Shown one piece after another: positions 16,291 to 25,694 of a DNA stretch of 64,000 nucleotides. The position numbers and the translations under genes were made by a program. The stretch lies in the NCBI GenBank assembly GCA_035577985.1, contig DATJZY010000042.1, forward strand, positions 62,001-126,000, in the 5' to 3' direction. Below the pieces are notes generated by a model that searched no databases, was not told where the DNA came from, and was given only the letters and a program-made list of their open reading frames with translations. The DNA is from Candidatus Eisenbacteria bacterium (GTDB taxonomy: Bacteria; Desulfobacterota; Binatia; DP-6). Every line of letters begins with the position of its first letter. Position 1 is the first letter of the stretch.

Positions 16291-17283
16291 CTAGCGGGCC
16301 GCGAAGACGCCGCGGTCGAGCACCGCCTCGGCGCTCGTCACGATCTCGCGGAACACGTCGGCGGCGGGCGTGATCTCCTTGAAGGAGCCGACGCCCTGGC
16401 CGGCGGGCATGCAGGTGCGCTGCGGGTCCGCTTCGGGGTTCCAGTAGGCCATCACGTTGCGCTGCGAGGAGATCATGAGCTGCTCGGGGAAGCGCTTGAT
16501 CTTCGCCGGATCGGCTTCGTGCTCCATGATGTAGGGGTTTCGCAGCGAGCGGAGCGGCTTGCCCGAGTAGCACCGGGTGCGGATCGTCTGGTCCTGCTCG
16601 GCGTGCACGAGCGCCTCGCGATATTCGAGGGCGGCCGTGGCCTCGGGCGTGGCGATGAAGCGCGTGCCGATGACGGCGCCCTGTGCGCCGAGCGCCATGG
16701 CCGCAACGACGCCGCGGCCGTCGACGATGCCGCCGGCGGCGACCACGGGGATCTTCACGGCGTCGACCACCTGCGGCACGAGGGCCAATGTGCCGATCTC
16801 GCCGGTGTGTCCGCCGGCTTCCGTGCCCTGCGCCGCGACCACGTCGGCGCCCGCCTGCTCGGCGCGTCGCGCGTGCGCGACCTTGCCGGTCATCACCATG
16901 ATGGTCATGCCGTGGCGCTTCATCTCGCCCACGTGCTTCTCGGGGACCGCGAGCCCCGCCACGAAGATCTTCACGCCCTCGTCGTACAGGACGGGCAGAT
17001 AGGGCACGATCATCTCGGGGATCGGCGCCAGGAGATCGACGGCGAACGGCTTCTGCGTCAGCGCCTTCGTCTTGCGGATCTCGTCGCGCAGGCCGTCCGG
17101 CGCGAGGTTCGCCGCGCCCATGATGCCGAGGCCGCCCGCGTTCGAGACGGCGGCGACGAGCGGCGCCATCGACACGCCACCCATCCCGGCGAGCAGGATC
17201 GGATACTCGATCCCGAACAGGTCGCAGACAGGCGTACGGAGCCGCGAGTGGTGCGTCCCGTTTGACGTCGCGGGCGAGTGCAT
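16291..17283 (-). CDS. nitronate monooxygenase (2-nitropropane dioxygenase family)
   Basis: 330 residues from the ATG at 17283. An FMN-dependent TIM barrel: LFGIEYPILLAGMGGVSMAPLVAAVSNAGGLG at the start, GTEAGGHTGEIGT with the catalytic histidine, then GGIVDGRGVVAAMALGAQGAVIGTRFIATPE for FMN phosphate binding. It oxidises nitronates to carbonyls and nitrite, and close relatives include enoyl reductases. Longer in-frame starts would read into the divergent thiolase-like gene. It shares a 49-base intergenic region with that gene. Confidence 0.92.
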   Translation of the reverse strand: MHSPATSNGTHHSRLRTPVCDLFGIEYPILLAGMGGVSMAPLVAAVSNAGGLGIMGAANLAPDGLRDEIRKTKALTQKPFAVDLLAPIPEMIVPYLPVLYDEGVKIFVAGLAVPEKHVGEMKRHGMTIMVMTGKVAHARRAEQAGADVVAAQGTEAGGHTGEIGTLALVPQVVDAVKIPVVAAGGIVDGRGVVAAMALGAQGAVIGTRFIATPEATAALEYREALVHAEQDQTIRTRCYSGKPLRSLRNPYIMEHEADPAKIKRFPEQLMISSQRNVMAYWNPEADPQRTCMPAGQGVGSFKEITPAADVFREIVTSAEAVLDRGVFAAR

Positions 17284-17332
17284 GCGAGGGACTTTCGATG
17301 CCCATGCGTGGCGTGTCAAGGCGAGGGAGCGC

Positions 17333-18835
17333 ATGACGGCGCCGCAGCCCGTGCTGGTCGGCGCGGGCGAAGTCGTGGACAAGCCCGAGGACCCGATGCT
17401 CGGCCTGGAGCCGCTGGCGCTGATGGAGACCGCTGCGCGCCGCGCCTGCGACGACGCCGGTGGCGGAGCCGCCCTCCTCGCCCACGTCGACACCGTCGCC
17501 GTCGTCACCAACGTCTTCCACGACTACGGCGACACCGCGACGCTCCTGGCCGCTCGCCTGGGCTGCGGGCCGGGCCGCCGATTGGTCACGACCTGGGGCG
17601 GGAACACCCCGCAGTCGCTGACGAGCTTTCTGTGCGACGAGGTCGCGGCGGGACGCTGCGAGCTGGCCCTGGTCGCGGGCGCCGAAGCCGTCGGGACCCT
17701 GCGCGCGCTCGGCAAGCGCGGCATCGAGCCGGCATGGACGCCGCACCGCGCGACCGACGTCCCACGCTGGGGCGACATGCGCTCGGGCACGAGCGATCTC
17801 GAGTCGCGTCACGGCATGCGCGAGGCGTACGTCACCTTCGCGCTGGTGGAGAACGCATTCCGCGCCTCGCGCGGCCTCTCGCTCGACGACGCGCGGCGCG
17901 AGATCGGCGCCTTCGCGGAGCGCTGCACGCGCGTCGCCGCCGACAACCCGTACGCGTGGTTTCCGGAGGCGAAGGACGCGGCCACCCTCACGACGGCCAC
18001 GCCGTCCAACCGGATGGTGGCGTTCCCGTATCCGAAGTACCTGAACGCGATCATGGAGGTGAATCAGGGCGCGGCCCTGCTGGTCGCGAGCGACGCCGCC
18101 GCGCGGCGGCTCGGGATCACGCCCGACCGCTGGGTCCATCCGTGGGCCGCCGCCGACGTGACCGAGCAGTGGTACCTGTCCGAGCGCACGACGCTTCACG
18201 CGCTCGCCGGTACGCAGCGTGCGGCGGCCGCGCTCTTCGAGACGATCGGGCGCCACGCCGGCGACGTCACGCACCTGGACCTCTATAGCTGCTTCCCGAT
18301 CGCCCCGCGGCTGTCCGCGGCGACGATCGGCCTCGATCCCGGCACGACGCGCCCGCTCACCGTCACGGGCGGCCTGCCCTGGTTCGGCGGCCCGGGCAAC
18401 AACTACGGCACCCATGCGCTCGCGGCCATGATGCGCCTCCTGCGGCGCGACCGCGGCGCGACCGGCTTCCTGCACGGCCTCGGCTGGAGCTGCACCAAGC
18501 ACGCGCTCGCCGTCCTCGGCGGATCGCCGTCGCCGCAGGGCTGGAGGCGAGTCGACACCGGCGCGATCCAGGCCTGGGTCGACGCCCAACCCTCGCCCGA
18601 GGTCGTCGCGGAAGCCGACGGGCCCGGCACGATCGAGACGTACACCGTGGTTCACGGTCGCGACGGCGCACCCGAGCGCGGCGCGATCATCGGTCGCCTG
18701 CCGGATGCGAAGCGGTTCCTGGCGACGCTCGCCCCCGATCGCGACGCCTTCGCGGCGCTCGAAGCGAGCGAGGGCGTCGGCCGGCGCGGCACGGTGCGCG
18801 TCGAGGGCGGCCGCAACGTCTTCCACCTCGCCTGA
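17333..18835 (+). CDS. thiolase-like protein (TLP1/acetyl-CoA acetyltransferase superfamily)
   Basis: 500 residues from the ATG at 17333 behind GAGGGAGC. The thiolase fold is seen in PVLVGAGEVVDKPEDP, ELALVAGAEAVGTLRALGKRG, DLYSCFPIAPRLSAATIGL and the His motif GLGWSCTKHALAVLGG (about residue 386-398). The usual nucleophile-Cys segment is replaced by TTWGGNTPQSLTSF, without Cys. A C-terminal extension of about 100 residues (IETYTVVHGRDGAPERGAIIGRL) looks like the extra beta domain of mycobacterial TLP1. An acyl-CoA-binding or non-canonical role is inferred. The GH78-like gene starts six bases downstream, an odd pairing. Confidence 0.85.
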   Translation: MTAPQPVLVGAGEVVDKPEDPMLGLEPLALMETAARRACDDAGGGAALLAHVDTVAVVTNVFHDYGDTATLLAARLGCGPGRRLVTTWGGNTPQSLTSFLCDEVAAGRCELALVAGAEAVGTLRALGKRGIEPAWTPHRATDVPRWGDMRSGTSDLESRHGMREAYVTFALVENAFRASRGLSLDDARREIGAFAERCTRVAADNPYAWFPEAKDAATLTTATPSNRMVAFPYPKYLNAIMEVNQGAALLVASDAAARRLGITPDRWVHPWAAADVTEQWYLSERTTLHALAGTQRAAAALFETIGRHAGDVTHLDLYSCFPIAPRLSAATIGLDPGTTRPLTVTGGLPWFGGPGNNYGTHALAAMMRLLRRDRGATGFLHGLGWSCTKHALAVLGGSPSPQGWRRVDTGAIQAWVDAQPSPEVVAEADGPGTIETYTVVHGRDGAPERGAIIGRLPDAKRFLATLAPDRDAFAALEASEGVGRRGTVRVEGGRNVFHLA

Positions 18836-18841
18836 AACGCG

Positions 18842-21115
18842 ATGACAGCCGATCCGACGCAGCCCGACGCCCGCTTCGCCGACCACTGGGACGCGAGCTG
18901 GGCGGTCGCCGACCCGGGATCCTACGCCGTTCTCGCGCGGACACGCTTCACGCTCGAAGCCGCGCCCCACGCCGCTCGCGGCTGGGTGGCGGCGGCCGGC
19001 CTCTGGGCGAGCCATCCGCTCGGCTTCAATTCCGCAGCGACGCAGCCGCCGTTCTGCATCCTCACGGTGAACGGCCTCATCAGCGATCCGTCGCAGCGCC
19101 TGCTCCTGCGGGGGGAGGCCGTGCCGGTCGATCTCGCGGGCGCGCTCGTCGAAGGCTCGAACGAAATCAGCATCGAGGCCACGTACTACGACCTGCCCAC
19201 GATGGTGGGCCTCGCCCTGCCGGTGTGCGTCGCGGTCCTCTTCCAGGCCGACATCGAGGTCCCCGGCGAGCCCCTCTTCCGCCTCGCGACCGGCGAGCGC
19301 CAGAGCCTCATGCGCGTCATGCCGACGCGCCCCGCGGTCGCGTCGTCGACGTGGGAGGTGTTCGTGCGCCGCACCGCCGAAGGGCCCTGGGACAAGCGGA
19401 GCGGCGTCTTCCTGCACCCGCTCGCGGCCTCGCCGCTGCTCCGCCTGCCCCGGCGGGGTGGACGTCTGGAACAGGCGGCCGACGAGGAGCTCCCCTCCTT
19501 CCGCCACACACATCGTCAGGCGCCGGCGCCGATCACGCTCGCGCCCGACGCCGTCACGATCGTCGACTTCGGCGAGGAGCTGGTGGGACATCTGACGGTT
19601 CGGAGCGACGCGCCGCTGCGCCTGACGCTCGGACCCGGAGAATCCGAGCCCGAGGCGCGCGACTTCGACGATCGCACCGAGAACCCCCTCAGGGTGGCCG
19701 CGCTCTTCGACCAGGGCACCTGGCGCGACGCGCGTCGCGCCGCGCTCCGGCACGTCGCCGTCCGCAACGACTCCGGCCTGCCGGCGACGTTCGAGCTCGG
19801 CCTCGACGCCTTCGAGGTCGCGATCGAGCCGCGCGGCGCGTTCCGCTGCGCGGACGTGCTACTCGACGAGATCTACCGGACGGCCCGCCGTACGGTCCTG
19901 CGCTGCACGCACGACTACATCGAGGACGGGCCGAAGCGCGATCGCCTCCTCTGGCTCGGCGATCTCGCCGCGACGGCCGACGTCTTCGGCCTGACGATCG
20001 GGGACCTGCGCCCGCTGCGGCGGTCGCTCCTCCTCGCGGCCTCGGCGCAGCTCCGAAGCGGCGCCCTGCCGGGCGTCGGCCCGCATCCGAACGACCTCGT
20101 GCTGGCCGATTACGTCCCGCAGTGGATCCTCTCCGCGCGCGCCTACGCGCTCCATTCGGGCGACCTCGAGACGGCGGCTCTCGTGATGCCGACCGTGCGG
20201 CGCGCCCTCCAGTTCCTGCTCGAGCGCGTGGGGCCGGACGGGCTCGTGGGGCCCGAGGAGGAGACCGACTGGTGGGTGTTCCTCGACTGGAACCGGCGCG
20301 AGCCGTTCGGCGCCCCGGTCGAGAAACGCGGCTACGTGACCGTCCTCTCGCTCATGACGGCGGCGGCGCTGCGCGCCGGCGCGGATCTGGCCCGCTGGCT
20401 CGGGCGCGACGCCGAGGCCGACGTGTTCCGCGGCCATGCCGCGCTCATGCTCGAGCGCACGCTCGAGCGCGCCTGGCACGACGATATTCCCGCCATCGTC
20501 GACTGGGTGCGCGGCGGCGAACGCACCCGGCACGTCAGCCGCTTCACCACGGCCTGGGCGCTGCTCCAGGGCGTGGGCGACGCGCACCAGCGCACCGCGA
20601 TGGCCGAGATCCTGGCCAACGCCGCCGGCCGCGCCGAGCCGACGACCACCGGCTACGGGCAGACCTACAACGTCGCCGCGTTGTTCGAGGCCGGCCATCC
20701 CGACGCGGCGCTCGCGCTCGTACGTCGCTACTGGGGCGGCATGCTCGATCGCGGCGCGACGACGTTCTGGGAGAGCTTCGATCCGGACGAGGATCGCGCG
20801 ACCGAGCTCGATCTGTACGGCCGTCGCTTCGGCGTCTCCCTGTGCCACGGCTGGTCCGGCGCCGTCGCCGCCACCCTCGCCACGCACGTCCTCGGCGTCC
20901 ACGTGACCCACCCCGGCGCGAGCCACGTCGACCTCCGCCCCCGGCTCGGCTCACTCGCGTGGGCCGAGGGCACCGTCCCGACGGCGAAGGGCCTCCTCGA
21001 GCTACGCTGGGCCGCCGACGACTCTCACGTCACGATCCCCGCCGGCATGCGCGCCACCGTCACCTGGCATCGCAGAACGTTCGACCTAGGGCCCGGCACC
21101 CACAAGATCGCTTAG
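18842..21115 (+). CDS. alpha-L-rhamnosidase-like glycoside hydrolase (GH78-type)
   Basis: 757 residues, no signal peptide. Beta-rich N-terminal modules (to about residue 340) precede an (alpha/alpha)6 barrel. The family signature with the general-acid Asp/Glu region reads HDYIEDGPKRDRLLWLGDLAA (about residues 357-377; the family has D-x3-R-D-x-x-x-W-x-G-D). A second conserved acidic spot is GATTFWESFDPDED (about 638-651). A C-terminal beta domain follows (VDLRPRLGSLAWAEGTVPTAKG). Family members remove terminal rhamnose or related sugars; specificity is not known. Cytoplasmic location is inferred. Confidence 0.82.
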   Translation: MTADPTQPDARFADHWDASWAVADPGSYAVLARTRFTLEAAPHAARGWVAAAGLWASHPLGFNSAATQPPFCILTVNGLISDPSQRLLLRGEAVPVDLAGALVEGSNEISIEATYYDLPTMVGLALPVCVAVLFQADIEVPGEPLFRLATGERQSLMRVMPTRPAVASSTWEVFVRRTAEGPWDKRSGVFLHPLAASPLLRLPRRGGRLEQAADEELPSFRHTHRQAPAPITLAPDAVTIVDFGEELVGHLTVRSDAPLRLTLGPGESEPEARDFDDRTENPLRVAALFDQGTWRDARRAALRHVAVRNDSGLPATFELGLDAFEVAIEPRGAFRCADVLLDEIYRTARRTVLRCTHDYIEDGPKRDRLLWLGDLAATADVFGLTIGDLRPLRRSLLLAASAQLRSGALPGVGPHPNDLVLADYVPQWILSARAYALHSGDLETAALVMPTVRRALQFLLERVGPDGLVGPEEETDWWVFLDWNRREPFGAPVEKRGYVTVLSLMTAAALRAGADLARWLGRDAEADVFRGHAALMLERTLERAWHDDIPAIVDWVRGGERTRHVSRFTTAWALLQGVGDAHQRTAMAEILANAAGRAEPTTTGYGQTYNVAALFEAGHPDAALALVRRYWGGMLDRGATTFWESFDPDEDRATELDLYGRRFGVSLCHGWSGAVAATLATHVLGVHVTHPGASHVDLRPRLGSLAWAEGTVPTAKGLLELRWAADDSHVTIPAGMRATVTWHRRTFDLGPGTHKIA

Positions 21116-21155
21116 CAAGTCCGGCCGCTGCGAGCCCGCGCGCACGGCGTCGCGT

Positions 21156-21241
21156 GCGGCTGCCGGGGCGGCCCGGGGGGTGCGCGCCGAACGATTATCG
21201 GGGAGCGAACGCGGGCACCCCCGGGCCGCGCCGGCAGCCGC
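21156..21241. repeat. 27-28-bp near-perfect inverted repeat between convergent genes
   Basis: Arms 21156-21183 and 21215-21241 pair with one mismatch and one indel around 31 bases. They lie between convergent stops at 21115 and 21279. It is a likely two-way terminator, like the one at 16132-16269 but unrelated in sequence. Confidence 0.7.
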
Positions 21242-21278
21242 GCACCCATCCCCCTCGCGCGGACGAGCCCGCCCGCCG

Positions 21279-22832
21279 TTACTTGATCAGCGACGGCACA
21301 CAGAATTCGAGGCGCCGCGTCAGCGTCAGCTCGAGCGGTCCGAACTGATTGTTCGTGAACGCCTCGGTCGTCGAGATGCCGACGGCGTGGCGCGCCTTGT
21401 AGCAGAGGAGCACGCGCGTGTGCGACGCCGCCAGCGGGTTCTCGCCGTTCTTGTTCGCCGGCACGCACAGACTGCGCGGCCGCACGAGATCGACGGTGTG
21501 GGCGCCGAACTGATCGACCGCCGCGATGCCCTTCTGCGGGACGAACTTCGTCGACCCGAGCGACTTCTTCACGAGGTAGCACTGGAAGTGGTCGAGATCG
21601 GGATCGGTCAGCTCGGCGGTCGGCCCGGTGAGGCTCTTCGCCGTCGGCACCATGAGGAACGTGCGGCGCGTGATGTCGACCTTCACCGTCCCGAACTGGT
21701 TCGTCACCGTCTGGTTCGCCACCCGCAGCGGCTCGCCCGCGGCCGGGTATCCGAGCAGATGCTGCGGGTCGGCCGGCGCGGTCGGATCCTCGCCGCGCTT
21801 GTCGGACGGCAGGCAGAACGGATGCGGCGTCCCGAGCTGCACCGTCTGGCTTCCGTATCGGTCCTGCACGCTCACCCCGGAGATGCCGGCGAAGGCGAAC
21901 GGCTTCGCCTCGTAGCACTGGAAATGGTGCAGTGGCTTGCAGCCCGGCTCGGTGCTGGGAACGTGGAGGCAACCCTGCTGTGGATCGCACGAATCGATCG
22001 TGCACGTGTCGCCGTCGTCGCAGCGCGCGCTGCTGTCGGGGAACGTGCAGCCGGTCGCGGGCACGCAGACGTCGTCGGTGCAGAGGTCGTTGTCGACGCA
22101 GACGACGTTCGTGTGCGTGCACCCCACGCCGGGCACGCACGCATCATTGGTGCACTTGTCGTCGTCGTTGCAGTCGAGCGCCCCCATCGACTTGCACATC
22201 CCAGTGGTCGGGTCGCACTTCTCCTCGGTACAGGGATCGCCGTCGTTGCACACGATGTCGATCGGCGTGAACGTGCACGTGCCGGTCTTCGGATCGCAGG
22301 CGTCGGCCGTGCACTTGTTGCCGTCGTCGCACGTGACCTTGGGCGTGAAGACGCACTGTCCGGTGGTCGGGTCGCACTTGTCGAGGGTACAGAGGTCGTT
22401 GTCGCTGCAGTTGACCGCCGGGAACGAGCACGCGCCCGTCGCCGGATCGCAGACGTCCAGGGTGCACGGGTTGTCGTCCGTGCACTTGTCGAGGACGTGC
22501 GTGCACTTGTCGGGCCCCGTCTTCGCCGGATCGCAGGCGTCGGTCGTGCACGGGTTGTTGTCGCCACAGCTCACGGCCGGGAACGAGCAGGCCCCGTTCG
22601 CCGGATCGCACACGTCGTCGGTGCAGGGGTCGTCGTCGTCGCACTTGTCGAGCACGTGCGTGCACACGGCGGGCGTCTTGGTCGTGTCGCAGACGTCGGT
22701 CGTGCAGAGGTTGTTGTCCGAGCAGCTCGACGGATCGTTCGGGGAGCACCCGGTGACGGCGCGAGCGGGCGCCGCCAAGGCGAGCCCCACGACCACGGCT
22801 GCCGCGGCACCCTTCCAGCTTCGTCGAGTCAT
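21279..22832 (-). CDS. secreted cysteine-rich CTDC-repeat protein with triple C-terminal repeat (paralogue B)
   Basis: 517 residues. The signal peptide MTRRSWKGAAAAVVVGLALA (cleaved near ARA) is followed at once by ten CxDxxxCTxDxC units (CSDNNLCTTDVC, CDDDDPCTDDVC and so on). The C-terminal region of three HFQCY / DQFG / LCVPANKNGE repeats matches paralogue A almost residue for residue in its motifs. Paralogue A has an extra N-terminal domain that is missing here. GGGGG lies upstream of the ATG. The Asp-rich, disulphide-ready loops suggest calcium-stabilised extracellular repeats; function unknown. Confidence 0.82.
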   Translation of the reverse strand: MTRRSWKGAAAAVVVGLALAAPARAVTGCSPNDPSSCSDNNLCTTDVCDTTKTPAVCTHVLDKCDDDDPCTDDVCDPANGACSFPAVSCGDNNPCTTDACDPAKTGPDKCTHVLDKCTDDNPCTLDVCDPATGACSFPAVNCSDNDLCTLDKCDPTTGQCVFTPKVTCDDGNKCTADACDPKTGTCTFTPIDIVCNDGDPCTEEKCDPTTGMCKSMGALDCNDDDKCTNDACVPGVGCTHTNVVCVDNDLCTDDVCVPATGCTFPDSSARCDDGDTCTIDSCDPQQGCLHVPSTEPGCKPLHHFQCYEAKPFAFAGISGVSVQDRYGSQTVQLGTPHPFCLPSDKRGEDPTAPADPQHLLGYPAAGEPLRVANQTVTNQFGTVKVDITRRTFLMVPTAKSLTGPTAELTDPDLDHFQCYLVKKSLGSTKFVPQKGIAAVDQFGAHTVDLVRPRSLCVPANKNGENPLAASHTRVLLCYKARHAVGISTTEAFTNNQFGPLELTLTRRLEFCVPSLIK

Positions 22833-22855
22833 GACCTGCTACCCCCTTGCGTCTC

Positions 22856-22892
22856 GACGGGACAAGAACACAGAGACACCCCGGCCGTAAAG
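22856..22892 (-). promoter_or_regulatory. conserved upstream block shared with the paralogue at 3735
   Basis: This block lies 23 bases before the start codon of paralogue B and matches 3754-3790 at 31 of 37 positions, including CTTTACG and TCTGTGTT-x-TTGTCCCGTC on the coding strand. See that entry. Confidence 0.5.
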
Positions 22893-22957
22893 GGGAATCG
22901 GGCTCCCGACCCACCGTGGACGCATCGGCGACGAGGTCCCACGCACCTGCGAAGCGA

Positions 22958-23068
22958 GCGTACCTCGCCTTGCCGCGCCAGCTTCGCTGGCCGCGGCATA
23001 CCGGTCGCGCGTGCCACGGACGCGACATTCTCGCGTCCTCCCCGACCCAAGACTTGGTCTTGGGTCGG
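22958..23068 (+). repeat. REP-like composite repeat, copy 3
   Basis: The first part, 22958-23015, is the REP-like unit (hairpin 22971-22998, loop TTC). The inner stem CCGGC/GCCGG of the other copies is CCAGC/GCTGG here, and the outer stem has paired changes as well. The second part ends in the 12-bp-stem hairpin 23042-23068, whose arms are identical to those of copy 2. Confidence 0.72.
23042..23068 (-). terminator. hairpin terminator of lepA-lepB
   Basis: A perfect 12-bp stem (CCGACCCAAGAC and its complement, loop of three) begins four bases past the lepB stop. It is the same stem as after ihfA. No U-tract is present. Confidence 0.6.
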
Positions 23069-23072
23069 CGCC

Positions 23073-23720
23073 CTAGTTGACGAGGCGGCCGAGGCGATCC
23101 CAGCGCACCCAGCTGTCGCCGCCCCACGACCAGTAGATGACGAGCGCCAGGCCCTTGATGTCCTCGATCGGGACCGGGCCCCAGAAGCGCGAGTCGTAGC
23201 TCTGGTCGCGATTGTCGCCCATGACGAACACGTGCCCGGCCGGCACCGTGAAGGGGCCGAAGTCGGTGTGGTGCGCGCTGAAGTGTGCGTGCGGGTCCGG
23301 CTGGACCTTGCCGTCGACGATCAGCTTCTCGCCATCCACCTGGATCGTCTGTCCGGCCACCGCGACCACCCGCTTGATGAAGTCCTTCGAGCGGTCCTTC
23401 GGCCAGATGAACACGACCACGTCGCCGACGCGCGGCTCGCGCAGGCCCGGGAGCTGGCCGAGCGAGATCTGCGTCAGCGGGATCTCGAAGCGCGGCCCGA
23501 AGATGAACTTGTTGACGAGGATGTGGTCGCCGATCTCGAGGGTCGGCAGCATCGAGCCGGACGGAATCTTGAAGGCCTGGACGATGAACGTCCGGATGAC
23601 CATCGCCAGCAGCAGGGCGACGGCGAGGGCTTCAGCCAGCTCGCGGACCGTCGACTTCGAGCGGATGACGGGCGGCGCCACCGCGGCCACCTCGGTGGCT
23701 CGACCATCACGCACGGGCAT
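23073..23720 (-). CDS. lepB: signal peptidase I
   Basis: 215 residues. One N-terminal membrane segment (ALAVALLLAMVIRTFIVQAF) leads into the serine motif IPSGSMLPTLEIGDHI. The lysine motif KDFIKRVVAVAGQTI supplies the catalytic Lys of the Ser-Lys dyad, and VMGDNRDQSYDSRFWGPVP is the box E region. It cleaves Sec and Tat signal peptides at the outer face of the inner membrane and so serves the many secreted proteins of this window. It follows lepA by 27 bases, the classical pair. Confidence 0.96.
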   Translation of the reverse strand: MPVRDGRATEVAAVAPPVIRSKSTVRELAEALAVALLLAMVIRTFIVQAFKIPSGSMLPTLEIGDHILVNKFIFGPRFEIPLTQISLGQLPGLREPRVGDVVVFIWPKDRSKDFIKRVVAVAGQTIQVDGEKLIVDGKVQPDPHAHFSAHHTDFGPFTVPAGHVFVMGDNRDQSYDSRFWGPVPIEDIKGLALVIYWSWGGDSWVRWDRLGRLVN

Positions 23721-23747
23721 GGAGCCGAATCATAGAGGAAGGCCCGG

Positions 23748-25547
<1,800 letters not shown>

Positions 25548-25694
25548 GCCGAGGAAACTTACGGGCCGCGTCGTTTCTCCGCAAGCGCGCGCCCGGGCGA
25601 TCGCTCCTGGGACTACCGGCGCAAGCTGACGGTGCGCTTCGACTATCCGAGCGATCCCGAATCGAGGGCCGACCGTTCCCCGGCGTTGCGTCGC

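Noticed and set aside
25548-25694. Coding-like plus-strand stretch ([17 protein letters not shown]) between lepA and RHS
   Set aside because: No start, no family; it is only about 45 codons and continues into a shadow frame. Could be a decayed fragment but cannot be supported.
25548-25694. Immunity gene downstream of the RHS tip
   Set aside because: All three minus-strand frames lack a plausible small protein before lepA.
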